A DNA stretch of 64,000 bases from Inquilinus limosus_F (lineage in GTDB: Bacteria > Pseudomonadota > Alphaproteobacteria > DSM-16000 > Inquilinaceae). The notes beneath the pieces were generated by a model that was not told where the DNA came from, did no database searches, and saw only the letters and a program-made list of their open reading frames with translations. Location of the stretch: the NCBI RefSeq assembly GCF_051487185.1, contig NZ_JAHVDK010000008.1, forward strand, positions 170,099-234,098. The letters run 5' to 3'. A program made the translations under genes and the position numbers. Within the stretch, counting starts at the first letter, position 1. Every line of letters begins with the position of its first letter. This document shows, piece by piece, positions 10,766 through 21,615 of the stretch.

Positions 10766-12316
10766 ATGACCCTTGTGATCGACCGGCGTGGCGCGCTGGC
10801 CCTGGGCGGGTCCCTGGGCCTCGCAGCCTTGCTGCGCGGCCGTGGCGCCTTCGCCGCCGACGCCTCACAGATCGTGATCATGCAGACCGAGGGGCCGCGC
10901 AGCATGGATTCGGCGGACCAGACCGCGACCTACACCGCCGCGATCCTGGAGCCGATGTATGAGGGCCTGACCGGCTACAACGACAAGATGGAGCTGGTGC
11001 CGGTCCTGGCCACGAAGTGGGAGGGCGACGCCACCGGCACGGCCTGGACCTTCACCCTGCGCCAGGGCGTCAAGTTCCACGACGGCGAGCCCTGCAACGC
11101 CGACGCGGTGATCGCCAGCTTCGCCCGGCACATGGACGAGAAGCGCGGCCTGGCCGCCAGCGGCCGCTTCCGCGCCATCCTGGCCGAGGTCAAGGCGCTG
11201 GATGCCGACACCGTCCGCTTCACCCTGAAGCGCCCCTACCCCGCCTTCCTCAAGCTGATGGCCGTGGCATCGGCCTCGATCGTCAGCCCGAAGGCCGAGA
11301 AGGCTGGCACGCTGGGCCGTGCCGCGGTCGGCACCGGGCCGTACAAGCTGGCCGAGTACAAATCGGGCGAATACGTGCTCTCGGAAGCGAATCCCGATTA
11401 CTGGGGCGACAAGGCCCCGACCAAGACGCTGAAGTGGATCTGGACCCAGGAAGCCGCGGTCATGAACATGGCGGTGCAGACCGGCGACGCCGATGTGGTG
11501 GCGCCGCTGCCGCCGGTCTTCGCCGCGCCGATCAAAGCGAACTCCGAGCTCGTGCTGATGGAGGGCAACCCGACCGCGGTGTTCTGGGTGTCGCTGAACT
11601 GTAAGCTGGCGCCGCTCGATGATGTTCGCGTCCGCCAGGCCCTGAACTACGCCACCGACCGGGACGGCCTCGTCAGCAACCTGCTCTACGGCTACGGCAA
11701 GCCGGCGACCTCGCCGCTGTCGCCCGCCGTGTTCGGCTACGACCCGACGGTCGAGGGCTATGGCCTGGATGTCGCCAAGGCCAAGTCGCTGCTGGCCGAG
11801 GCCGGCCATGCCGACGGCATCACCATCAATGTCGCGGTGCAGGAGCCGGAGGCGGCGATCGCCGAGATCCTGCAGGGCATGTGGGCCCAGGCCGGGATCA
11901 CGCTGAACATCCAGAAGATGGAGAGTGGGGTATGGACCGCTGCCGCCTTCGGCACGCCGGAGCAGAAAGCTGCCCAGGGCGTGCACGCGGTCATCGCGTC
12001 GTGGTCGACCGGCACCTTCGACGCCGACCTGCAGCTGAAGCCGCTGTACCATACCGACAGCTGGTCGCCGAAGAGCGCCAATCTCGGCTTCTACAGCAAC
12101 CCCGAGCTGGATGAGATCCTGAACAAGGCCGGGTCGTCGACCGACGACGCCGAGCGCAAGACGCTCTACGCCAAGGCGCAGCGCATCATCGTCCAGGATG
12201 CGGCGCATGTGCTGCTGTACTACCCGAACGACCTCGCCGCCGCCCGCGCCGAGGTCAAGGGCGCCTGGCTGATGCCCGGCGGCGAGGTGATCCCGGAACG
12301 GGCGACGAAGGCGTAG
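10766..12316 (+). CDS. Peptide ABC transporter substrate-binding protein (SBP_bac_5)
   Basis: Periplasmic receptor of the importer, 516 residues. I chose ATG 10766, preceded by GGGAGA; an earlier frame start would add 40 residues upstream of a clear signal. The N-terminus DRRGALALGGSLGLAALLRG followed by AFAADA looks like a Tat-type signal with a signal-peptidase site. Family landmarks are EPMYEGLTGY, TFTLRQGVKFHDGEP, GTGPYKL, and a VRQALNYATDRDGL segment near residue 290. It belongs to the OppA/DppA class. A palindromic element (12341-12452) separates it from the permease genes. Confidence 0.92.
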   Translation: MTLVIDRRGALALGGSLGLAALLRGRGAFAADASQIVIMQTEGPRSMDSADQTATYTAAILEPMYEGLTGYNDKMELVPVLATKWEGDATGTAWTFTLRQGVKFHDGEPCNADAVIASFARHMDEKRGLAASGRFRAILAEVKALDADTVRFTLKRPYPAFLKLMAVASASIVSPKAEKAGTLGRAAVGTGPYKLAEYKSGEYVLSEANPDYWGDKAPTKTLKWIWTQEAAVMNMAVQTGDADVVAPLPPVFAAPIKANSELVLMEGNPTAVFWVSLNCKLAPLDDVRVRQALNYATDRDGLVSNLLYGYGKPATSPLSPAVFGYDPTVEGYGLDVAKAKSLLAEAGHADGITINVAVQEPEAAIAEILQGMWAQAGITLNIQKMESGVWTAAAFGTPEQKAAQGVHAVIASWSTGTFDADLQLKPLYHTDSWSPKSANLGFYSNPELDEILNKAGSSTDDAERKTLYAKAQRIIVQDAAHVLLYYPNDLAAARAEVKGAWLMPGGEVIPERATKA

Positions 12317-12340
12317 GGCGATACGGATGGGCCGGAGCCA

Positions 12341-12452
12341 CCCCCTCACCCGGAAATCCTGCGGATTTCCGACCTCTCCCCTGGGGAGAGGTGAGAAAAC
12401 CCCTCTCCTCGGGGAGGGGCCCGACGCCGAAGGCGGCGGGAGGGTGAGGGGG
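12341..12452. repeat. Palindromic element, CCCTCACCC family, copy 1
   Basis: 112 bp bounded by perfect arms CCCCCTCACCC / GGGTGAGGGGG. Inside are four hairpins in order: GGAAATCC...GATTTCC, ACCTCTCCCCTGGGGAGAGGT, CCCCTCTCCTCGGGGAGGGG, and a CGCCGAAGGCG stem. It fills the gap between the binding-protein gene and the first permease gene. Copy 2 (22188-22318) is the same element inverted; copy 3 is at 36888-37044. Confidence 0.85.
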
Positions 12453-12493
12453 TCGGCACCGCATGGTGTGGGTGGCAGCGGGTCGACCACCCG

Positions 12494-13414
12494 ATGAAAG
12501 CCTATCTCACCCGCAAGCTGGTGGCGCTGCCGCTGATCCTGCTCGGCGTGTCCTTCCTGATCTTCGGCGCCGTGCGCCTTCTGCCCGGCGACCCGGCGCG
12601 GATCATGGCCGGGCCGCAGGCGACCGAGGACGCGGTCGACGGCATGCGCGCCCGGCTCGGCCTCGACCAGCCCTTCCTGGTGCAGTACGGGCTGTTCCTG
12701 AGCCGCGCCGTGCAGGGCGATTTCGGCGAGTCGATCAAGTCGAAGAAGCCGGTGATCGACGAGGTCGCCGAGCGCTTCTCCTACACCCTGTCGCTGGCCG
12801 TGGTCAGCTACGCCGCCGCCATCCTGATCGGGGTCGCGGCCGGGATGCTGGCCGCGGTCTACCGCAACGCCTGGCCCGATCATGCGGTGATGGTCGCCGC
12901 GATCGGCGGCGCTTCGATCGCCAATTTCTGGCTGGCGCTGATGATGATGAACCTGCTGGCGGTGCAGCTGAAGTGGCTGCCGCTGCTGGGCGCGGGAGGC
13001 TGGCAGAACTACGTCATGCCGTCGATCGCTCTCGGCCTGCTGCCGGCCGCGCTGATCGCGCGCATGACCCGGTCGAGCATGCTGGAGGTGATCGGCCAGG
13101 ACTATATCCGCACCGCGCGGGCCAAGGGCCTCGGCCCCCGGGTGATCTACCGCAAGCACGCGCTGCGCAACGCGCTGATCCCGATCGTCACCATCGTCGG
13201 GCTGAACTTCGGCGGCCTCCTGGGCGGCGCCGTGGTCACCGAATCCGTGTTCAACTGGCCCGGCATCGGCCGCCTGCTGGTCGACGCCGTGCGCTATCGC
13301 GACTATCCGATCATCCAGGGCGTGACGCTGCTGACCGTGGTGTCGGTGGTGGTGGTCAACTTCCTGGCCGATCTGCTGATCGCCGCGATCAACCCCCGTA
13401 TCCGCTTCGACTAG
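12494..13414 (+). CDS. Peptide ABC transporter permease, DppB type
   Basis: A 306-residue inner-membrane subunit with six predicted helices. It has the N-terminal DppB signature LLGVSFLIFGAVRLLPGDPAR with the conserved LPGDP, the loop GLDQPFLVQYGLFL, and the EAA-like coupling motif YIRTARAKGLGPRVIYRKHA, which contacts the ATPases. The C-terminus NPRIRFD is typical. It follows the palindromic element and pairs with the DppC-type gene 9 bases downstream. No ATPase gene is in this direction; the ATPases are in the divergent operon. Confidence 0.93.
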   Translation: MKAYLTRKLVALPLILLGVSFLIFGAVRLLPGDPARIMAGPQATEDAVDGMRARLGLDQPFLVQYGLFLSRAVQGDFGESIKSKKPVIDEVAERFSYTLSLAVVSYAAAILIGVAAGMLAAVYRNAWPDHAVMVAAIGGASIANFWLALMMMNLLAVQLKWLPLLGAGGWQNYVMPSIALGLLPAALIARMTRSSMLEVIGQDYIRTARAKGLGPRVIYRKHALRNALIPIVTIVGLNFGGLLGGAVVTESVFNWPGIGRLLVDAVRYRDYPIIQGVTLLTVVSVVVVNFLADLLIAAINPRIRFD

Positions 13415-13423
13415 GACCGTGCC

Positions 13424-14296
13424 GTGACCAGCCTCGCCGACAGCGACGATCTTCCGGCCGCCCCGTCCCGGGCGAAGCGGCTGGGCCGCATCCTGCGCCG
13501 GCACAAAAACCTGACGATCGGCGGTGCCATGGTGCTGCTGCTGGTGCTCGCCGGCCTCCTGGCGCCGCTGCTGGCCACCCATGACCCGACGCAGCAATCG
13601 CTGGCCACAGCGCTGCGGCCGCCTTCGGCCGAGCACTTGTTCGGCACCGACCAGTACGGCCGCGATCTCTATTCCCGCATCCTCTACGGCGCCCGGCTGT
13701 CGCTCTTGGAGATCGCGCTCGGCGTCGGCATCGCGCTGGCGGTCGGCATCCCGCTCGGCCTCCTGGCCGGCTATTTCGGCGGCCGGATCGACCAGGTGAT
13801 CATCTGGCTGATGGACATCCTGTTCGCCTTCCCGGGCGTGGTGCTGGCGATCCTGATCGTCAGCATCCTCGGCACCGGCCTCGTCAACCTGATGATCGCG
13901 ATCGCCATCTTCTCGATCCCGGTCTATGGCCGCCTGGCCCGCAACCTGGCGCTGGCGCTGAAGCAGGTGGAGTACACCGAGGCGGCGCGGGCGCTGGGCG
14001 CCGGCCTCTGGCGCATCCTGTTCCGCCACATCCTGCGCAACGCGCTGGGGCCGATCATCGTGCAGGCGACGCTGACCGCAGGCACGGTGGTGCTGACCGC
14101 GGCCAGCCTCAGCTTTCTCGGCCTCGGCGCCCAGCCGCCGACGCCGGAATGGGGCGCGATGATGAGCGACGGGCGCAACTTCCTCGGCGTGAACCTCTAC
14201 CTGTCACTGTTCCCCGGCCTTGCCATCACCTTCTCGGTGCTGGGCTTCAACCTGTTCGGCGACGGGCTGCGCGACCTGCTGGATCCGCGGCGCTAG
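13424..14296 (+). CDS. Peptide ABC transporter permease, DppC type
   Basis: A 290-residue membrane subunit. It shows the DppC N-terminal extension, then LLATHDPTQQS, the conserved FGTDQYGRDLYSRILYGARL segment, the coupling motif YTEAARALGAGLWRILFRHI, and LSFLGLGAQPPTPEWGAMM near the C-terminus. The start is a GTG at 13424, nine bases after the DppB-type stop. The stop codon lies in a CTAG shared with the stop of the convergent membrane-protein gene (14293-14296). Confidence 0.92.
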   Translation: MTSLADSDDLPAAPSRAKRLGRILRRHKNLTIGGAMVLLLVLAGLLAPLLATHDPTQQSLATALRPPSAEHLFGTDQYGRDLYSRILYGARLSLLEIALGVGIALAVGIPLGLLAGYFGGRIDQVIIWLMDILFAFPGVVLAILIVSILGTGLVNLMIAIAIFSIPVYGRLARNLALALKQVEYTEAARALGAGLWRILFRHILRNALGPIIVQATLTAGTVVLTAASLSFLGLGAQPPTPEWGAMMSDGRNFLGVNLYLSLFPGLAITFSVLGFNLFGDGLRDLLDPRR

Positions 14297-15204
14297 CCGG
14301 GAAGCTGCTCGACCCGATCAAGCGACCGCAGGCGGTCGTCGCGCAGATGGCCGCCGAGCGAGGCGCTGACCGCGGCGATGAAGGCGCCGATCAGCAGCGA
14401 CAGGAAGGCGGCGAAGGCGGTCGACAGCCCGGCCTTGCGGGCGGCATCCGCTGTCTCGCGCGCTTTCGTCGCCGCGGCGTCGACCTGGGCCATCATCTCG
14501 TCCACCCGCTTCTCGGCATCGGCCTGGCTGAGGCCGGTGCGCTGCGCCGCCAGCTGGGCCAGGTAGGTCCTGTCGGCCGGCGGTAGACTGCCGGTCGCAG
14601 CGGCGTTGGCCAGGATCCGCGCCACTTCCGGCCGCGGATCGCCGGCACCGCCGGCCGGTGTCGGAGCGTTGGGCGCGGGCCGGAACAGCAGGTCGATGGC
14701 ATAGCCGGTCGGGTCGGCGGGCGCGGCCGCCGGGGCGGATGCAGCCGCCCCCTGCGCCGCCCCGGATGCGACCGTCGCCGTGGCCTGGACGCCGGTCGAC
14801 GCGGCGCCGTAGGTGACGAAGCCCAGCACCACGGCGACGAACAGGGTGGAGACGCACCAGGTGAGGAATCCGTGCGCGGTGTCGCGGAAGGCGACCTCGT
14901 CGGTGTGGATGTTCACCCAGCGCGTCCTGAGCCGCCCGGTAATGTAGCCGCCGAAGGCGGAAGCCACCCATTGGATGACGATCAGCCCGACCGCGGTGGT
15001 CACGGCATAAGTGCCGGCGGTGACGCCGGAACCGGGCCAGGGCGAGACGATCGACAGGCCGAAGCCGGTTCCCAGGACTATCAGCGCCAGGGTCACGGCG
15101 GCGGCCACCGCCGCGCCGGCCAGGACGGCGCCCCAGGAGACGGCGGACGATGCCGCCTCCACCGCCGGAGCGGCGGTGCGCGGTTCGGGAGTGAGGTCGA
15201 CCAT
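14293..15204 (-). CDS. Membrane protein of unknown function (often labelled PhnA-like)
   Basis: 303 residues. Three to four hydrophobic segments are visible: WGAVLAGAAVAAAVTLALIV near the N-terminus, a second around VTTAVGLIVIQWVASAFGG, a third around WCVSTLFVAVVLGFVTYGA, and a C-terminal one around FAAFLSLLIGAFIAAVSASL. Between them lies an Ala/Pro-rich linker and a helical KRVDEMMAQVDAAATKAR stretch. Function unknown. ATG 15204 is chosen for the strong ribosome site GGGAGGAGAAG immediately upstream. It follows the 25-residue peptide gene by 11 bases, so both are probably transcribed from the stress-type promoter at 15328-15353. Confidence 0.7.
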   Translation of the reverse strand: MVDLTPEPRTAAPAVEAASSAVSWGAVLAGAAVAAAVTLALIVLGTGFGLSIVSPWPGSGVTAGTYAVTTAVGLIVIQWVASAFGGYITGRLRTRWVNIHTDEVAFRDTAHGFLTWCVSTLFVAVVLGFVTYGAASTGVQATATVASGAAQGAAASAPAAAPADPTGYAIDLLFRPAPNAPTPAGGAGDPRPEVARILANAAATGSLPPADRTYLAQLAAQRTGLSQADAEKRVDEMMAQVDAAATKARETADAARKAGLSTAFAAFLSLLIGAFIAAVSASLGGHLRDDRLRSLDRVEQLPG

Positions 15205-15215
15205 CTTCTCCTCCC

Positions 15216-15293
15216 TCAGTCGAACAGCAGCAGGATCAGGATGATCACCGGGATCGGAACCCCGAGAAGCCAGAGAAGAATGCCGCGGCCCAT
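15216..15293 (-). CDS. 25-residue hydrophobic membrane peptide
   Basis: A tiny gene encoding MGRGILLWLLGVPIPVI followed by ILILLLFD, a single hydrophobic helix with a Gly-Arg-Gly N-terminus and a Pro-x-Pro kink. A consensus AGGAGG lies 6 bases before the ATG, and a candidate EcfG promoter ends 35 bases upstream. Very similar tiny peptides are, from memory, common in alphaproteobacterial genomes and usually left unannotated. The stop is 11 bases before the next gene, pointing to a two-gene operon. Function unknown. Confidence 0.7.
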   Translation of the reverse strand: MGRGILLWLLGVPIPVIILILLLFD

Positions 15294-15327
15294 ATCGGCC
15301 TCCTGAAGCAGAATCGTTCATTCTGCG

Positions 15328-15353
15328 AATGGCGCGGCGACCGCTTGCGTTCC
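15328..15353 (-). promoter_or_regulatory. Candidate EcfG (general stress) promoter
   Basis: On the minus strand GGAAC (15349-15353), 17 bases, CATT (15328-15331), ending 35 bases before the ATG of the 25-residue peptide. It has the same architecture as at 1202-1227 and 16101-16126. Confidence 0.42.
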
Positions 15354-15381
15354 GCCGGAGGCGGATTCCGATGCCGCGACG

Positions 15382-15999
15382 TCAGGCGATGAAGGTCGCC
15401 GCCGTCACCGCCAGGAGGACGGCGGCCAGCGCCAGGTTGATCCGGCGCGAGCTGACCGGGTCGCGCAGCAGGCGGGACAGCGACGCGCCCGCCAGCAGCC
15501 AGCAAAGGTGGATCAGCACGATCATCACGCTGAGCAGCGCCGTCTTCACCATGGCGTCCAGGCCCGGGGCCCCGGCGAAGACGGTGGTGCCGGCGAACAC
15601 CGCGGCGATGGCGACATAGGCCTTGGGATTGGCGATGGCGAGCAGGAAGCCGCCAAGGAAGCCCGGCGCGGCCGCGGCATCCGCCCGGCGGTCGAGCGGC
15701 GGTGCGGTGGCGATCCTGAACGCCAGATACAGGATATAGGCAGCGGAGAGGACGCCGAGCACGAGGGCGCCGTGCGGCACCGACGTCACCAGCGCCACCA
15801 CCCCGGCCGCCACCGCCAGCAGCACTGCGGTCGTGCCGGCGATCAGCCCGGCGGCGTAAGCAAGGGAGCGGCGGACGCCGAAGGAAGCGCCGACCGCGGT
15901 CAGGCTGATCGTCGACGGGCCGGGCGTGCCCATGACCGCCAGCGACGCCAGCGTCAGCGCCGCCAGGGGCTGCCACAGTCCCGCGATGTCGGTCCCCAT
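15382..15999 (-). CDS. LysE/RhtB family amino-acid exporter
   Basis: A 205-residue membrane exporter of the homoserine/threonine type, the usual family length. Diagnostic features are the N-terminal MGTPGPSTISLTAVGASFGV segment (the conserved PGP), the LGVLSAAYILYLAFR helix and GFLLAIANPKAYV (the conserved NPK). About five to six hydrophobic segments are visible. ATG 15999 gives the family-like N-terminus; upstream extension to 16371 reads through low-complexity coding shadow. The substrate cannot be assigned. It is separated from the peptide gene by a promoter and probably transcribed independently. Confidence 0.88.
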   Translation of the reverse strand: MGTDIAGLWQPLAALTLASLAVMGTPGPSTISLTAVGASFGVRRSLAYAAGLIAGTTAVLLAVAAGVVALVTSVPHGALVLGVLSAAYILYLAFRIATAPPLDRRADAAAAPGFLGGFLLAIANPKAYVAIAAVFAGTTVFAGAPGLDAMVKTALLSVMIVLIHLCWLLAGASLSRLLRDPVSSRRINLALAAVLLAVTAATFIA

Positions 16000-16100
16000 A
16001 TCGAGCTGTCCAGACGTGATGTGCCGGGGCGACGTTAGCCGGGGGCGGTAGGCTCGTCTTGGACGGAGGTGCTGTCCCGCCATGATCGCGCCAACGAAGC

Positions 16101-16126
16101 GGAACAGCGGAGGCGGAGGCCCTGTT
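16101..16126 (+). promoter_or_regulatory. Candidate EcfG (general stress) promoter
   Basis: GGAAC (16101-16105), 17 bases, TGTT (16123-16126), ending 32 bases before the ATG of the YciE-like gene. Genes of this ferritin-like family are often part of general stress regulons in alphaproteobacteria. Confidence 0.45.
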
Positions 16127-16157
16127 GCCCCGAGGTATGCAACCCGGAGGTGAGACC

Positions 16158-16652
16158 ATGGCGACCAAGGAAAAGACGCTGGACGATCTCTTCCTCGATA
16201 CGCTGAAGGACATGTACCACGCGGAGAAGCAGATCCTCCGCGCCCTGACCAAGATGGCGAAGTCGACCCAGACGGACGAGCTGGCCCAGGCCTTCGAGAC
16301 CCATCGCGACCAGACCGACGGCCATGTGCAGCGGCTGGAGCAGGTGTTCGAGATCTTCGGCAAGCGGCCACAGGCCAAGCCCTGTGAGGCGATTCAGGGG
16401 ATCATCGCCGAAGCGACCGACATCATGGACGAGTTCAAGGGCACCCAGGCCCTCGATGCCGGCCTGCTGTCGGCGGCCCAGGCGGTCGAGCACTACGAGA
16501 TCACCCGCTACGGCACGCTCAAGGCCTGGGCGACGCAGCTGAGGAAGAAGGATGCGGCCGACCTGCTCGACCAGACGCTGCAGGAGGAGAAGAAGACTGA
16601 CGAGCTCCTCAACAAGCTCGCAATGCGCAGCCTGAACAAGAAGGCGGCCTGA
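16158..16652 (+). CDS. YciE-like ferritin-like protein (DUF892)
   Basis: 164 residues with the YciE/DUF892 pattern: LDDLFLDTLKDMYHAEKQIL at the N-terminus, ELAQAFETHRDQTDGHVQRL, CEAIQGIIAEA, and EHYEITRYGTLKAWA. The family forms a four-helix ferritin-like bundle; the glutamates and histidines of the helices (AEKQI, THRDQT, EHYE) are placed to bind a di-metal site. It is associated with stress responses, with biochemical activity unknown. ATG 16158 has an excellent GGAGGTGAG ribosome site. It is likely monocistronic. Confidence 0.88.
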   Translation: MATKEKTLDDLFLDTLKDMYHAEKQILRALTKMAKSTQTDELAQAFETHRDQTDGHVQRLEQVFEIFGKRPQAKPCEAIQGIIAEATDIMDEFKGTQALDAGLLSAAQAVEHYEITRYGTLKAWATQLRKKDAADLLDQTLQEEKKTDELLNKLAMRSLNKKAA

Positions 16653-18472
16653 CCGGCCCGGCGACCGCCGGAGATTCCCGGTGGCCGCCGCTTCTGAGCG
16701 GAGGGGCCGCGCCGTCGGCCGCCGCCCCTCCGAACGCCGGGAGGTGCACGTGTTCGGGAAGCTGAGCTGGGACGCCATCCCGATCGACCAGCCGATCTCG
16801 ATGGCCGCTTCCGCCGTCTCCGCCCTCGCGATCACCGGCGTCCTGGCCTGGGTCGTGCTGGCCGGGCATTGGCCCTATCTGTGGCGCGGCTGGATCACCA
16901 GCCTCGATCACCGGCGGATCGGCGTGATGTATGTGCTGCTGGCGCTGGTGATGCTGGCCCGCGGCTTCGCCGACGCGCTGATGATGCGGTCGCAGCAGGC
17001 GGTCGCGTTCCGGGCGCCTGGCTACCTGCCGCCCGAGCACTACAACCAGGTGTTCTCGGCACATGGCACGATCATGGTGGTCTTTGCCGCGATGCCCTTC
17101 GTCATCGGGCTGATGACCTATGCCGTGCCGCTGCGGCTCGGGCTGCGCCGCGTCGCCTACCCCGCCCTGCACGCCGTCGGCTTCTGGCTGGCGGTCGCCG
17201 GGGCGACGCTGGTGAACATCTCGCTGGTGGTCGGCGGGTTTGCCTCCACCGGCTGGGTGCCTGTGCCGCCGCTGAGCGAGCCGAAATACGCCCCGGAGGT
17301 CGGGGTCGACTATGACCTCTGGGCGGTCCAGATCGCCGGCATCGGCCTGCTGCTGGCCGGGATCAACCTGGTCGCAACCATTCTGGGGCGGCGGGTGCCG
17401 GGCGCGCGCAGCCGTCCGCTGCCGGTCTTCTGCTGGGCCGCGCTGGGGACGGGGCTGCTGATCCTGGCGGCGGTGCCGGCCCTGCTGACCGCGCTGGCGC
17501 TGCTGACGCTGGACCGAACCCTCGGCTTCCGCTTCTTCGCGCCGGACGCCGGCGGCAGCATCGCGGCCTTCACGACGCTGGTCCAGGCCTGGGCCTATCC
17601 ACAGCTCTACATCCTGATCCTGCCCATCCTAGGCGTCGTTTCGGAGGTGACCGCCGCCGCCTGCGGCCGGCCGCTGTCCGGCCGCCGCACCATGGTGGCG
17701 GCCGTGATCGCCATCGCCGCCGCCGGCCTCGCCGTCTGGCTGGACCGCCTGCTCGCCCTGTGGACGGGTGCCGGAGCCGGCGGCGTCTCCGGCATGGCCG
17801 ACGCCGTGGCCGCCGCCGCGATCGGCGTGATGCTGTATCACTGGCTGGCCACGATCCTGGGCGGCCGCGTCCGGCTCGACACACCGCTGCTGTGGGCGCT
17901 CGGCGCCATGGCGACCCTCGCGCTCGGTGTCATCACCGGGCTGCTGCTGGCGATGCTGCCGACCGATGCCGGGGTGCGGGCCAGCCTGGCCGCGGTGGCC
18001 CAGTTCCACGCCCTGGCCGGCGCGGTCCTGTTCGGTGCCGTCGCCGGCTATGCCGCCTGGTTCCCCAGGGCCTTCGGCCTCCCGCTCGCCGACGACTGGG
18101 GCCGCGCCGCCTTCTGGTTCACCTTGGCCGGCCTCCTTCTCACCTTTGTGCCGCTCGCCGCGGCCGGCCGGCTCGGCATGCTGCCGCGGCTGCAGAGCTA
18201 CGACGTCGCGGCGTGGCAGCCCTGGATGATCGCCGCCGCGGCCGGCACGGCGGTCGCCCTGTGCGGCGGCGCCTGCCTCGTGGCCCAGCTCGCCGCCAGC
18301 ATCCTGGACGCGGCCGGCGTTCCGCGTCGCGACGGGCTGCGCCCCCGAGCCGGCGAGGTGCCGCGGACCAACCCGGCCGGTTTCCTTTGTGGCGTCTTCG
18401 CCACGGCGCTGGGATTCGGTGCGATCTGGCACATCTGGTGGCTGGCGGCGCCGGGCGCGGCGGGGATCGCCG

Positions 18473-20710
<2,238 letters not shown>

Positions 20711-20735
20711 GGGCTGCTCCCTTCGCTGTCCCAGC

Positions 20736-20766
20736 GAGATGGGGCTTCCAGCAGATGGAAGGTCAA
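20736..20766 (-). promoter_or_regulatory. CueR-type (MerR family) copper promoter of the ATPase gene
   Basis: On the minus strand TTGACC (20761-20766), then a 19-base spacer with the dyad CTTCCATCTGCTGGAAG, then CATCTC as -10 (20736-20741). The overlong 19-base spacer and CCTTCC...GGAAG dyad closely match the E. coli copA promoter recognised by CueR. The regulator gene is not in the window. Confidence 0.75.
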
Positions 20767-20833
20767 CGGCCCGGGGTCGGCCTCCGGTTCGGAGACCGGA
20801 ATTTAACTCGACATTATGTTATACAAATTCAAA

Positions 20834-20861
20834 TTGACATCGATCGATGCGCATATATGGT
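20834..20861 (+). promoter_or_regulatory. Promoter of the methionine-salvage operon
   Basis: TTGACA (20834-20839), 16 bases, TATGGT (20856-20861) in an unusually AT-rich stretch (about 20796-20930). The leader to the mtnB ATG is about 80 bases and contains an inverted repeat GAATTT-ATCCA-AAATTC at 20884-20900. I do not recognise a SAM riboswitch fold by eye. Confidence 0.5.
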
Positions 20862-20949
20862 CGAGAATATATACGGCTGGAGTGAATTTATCCAAAATTC
20901 CTCACGCCGCATCTGCAAAATGCAGGACAGCGCGTCACCCGGATCGATC

Positions 20950-21615
20950 ATGGCCCCGACACCCGACATCCTTCCCGTCTCGCCCGTCGCCCGTCTGCCG
21001 CAGAAGCCGGCGGAGCAGGAGGCGTCGATCCAGGCCGTGCTGGACGGCGCCGCCTTCGCCGGCGCCCGCGGCTGGGTGCCGGCCACCAGCGGCAACTTCT
21101 CGGCCCGGATCGACGCGGGCAGCATCGCCATCACCGCGACCGGCACCGACAAGGCCCGGCTGACCCGGGACGACATCATCACCGTGTCGCTGGCCGACCC
21201 GGCGCATCCGCGCGCCTCGGCCGAGGCGCCGCTGCATGTCGATTTGTACCGGGCCTTCCCGGAGATCAGCGCGATCTTCCACGTGCACAGCCCGGCGGCG
21301 ACGCTGCTGTCGCTGGTCGATCAGGACAAGGGCGCGGTCCGGATCCAGGGCTTCGAGCTGCAGAAGGCGCTGGCCGGGGTGAAGACCCATGAGGTCGCCG
21401 TCGACATCCCGGTCTTCGCCAATTCGCAGGACATGGCGGTTCTGGGCCCGCAGGTGCTGGCGCGGCTGGGCGATGCCCCGGCGGTGCCGGGCTATCTCCT
21501 GGCCGGTCACGGGCTCTACGCCTGGGGCCGCACCCCGGCCGAGGCGCGGCGCCATCTCGAGGCGCTGGAGGTCCTGCTGGGCTTCGAATTCGAGCGACGG
21601 AGGCTGCAGCCATGA
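20950..21615 (+). CDS. mtnB: Methylthioribulose-1-phosphate dehydratase
   Basis: Dehydrates 5-methylthioribulose 1-phosphate to the diketo-pentane phosphate in methionine salvage; a class II aldolase fold with zinc. In 221 residues one sees the N-terminal GWVPATSGNFSARI, phosphate-loop TGTDKARLT, the metal histidines in IFHVHSPAA, and the C-terminal LAGHGLYAWG with the third ligand. ATG 20950 matches the family start; ATG 20920 in frame is an alternative that adds 10 residues. It is the first gene of the operon, and its stop overlaps mtnD by 4 bases (ATGA). Confidence 0.93.
   Translation: MAPTPDILPVSPVARLPQKPAEQEASIQAVLDGAAFAGARGWVPATSGNFSARIDAGSIAITATGTDKARLTRDDIITVSLADPAHPRASAEAPLHVDLYRAFPEISAIFHVHSPAATLLSLVDQDKGAVRIQGFELQKALAGVKTHEVAVDIPVFANSQDMAVLGPQVLARLGDAPAVPGYLLAGHGLYAWGRTPAEARRHLEALEVLLGFEFERRRLQP

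Noticed and set aside
10865..14029. A 1054-codon open frame on the minus strand
   Set aside because: It lies wholly antisense to the binding-protein and permease genes. Its composition (runs of Arg, Gln, Asp, Gly, His) is that of a GC-rich shadow frame, with no ribosome site or family motif.
20796..20949. A SAM riboswitch before mtnB
   Set aside because: I could not identify the conserved core or pairing of SAM-I or SAM-II elements by eye. Reported only as a leader with promoter and dyad.
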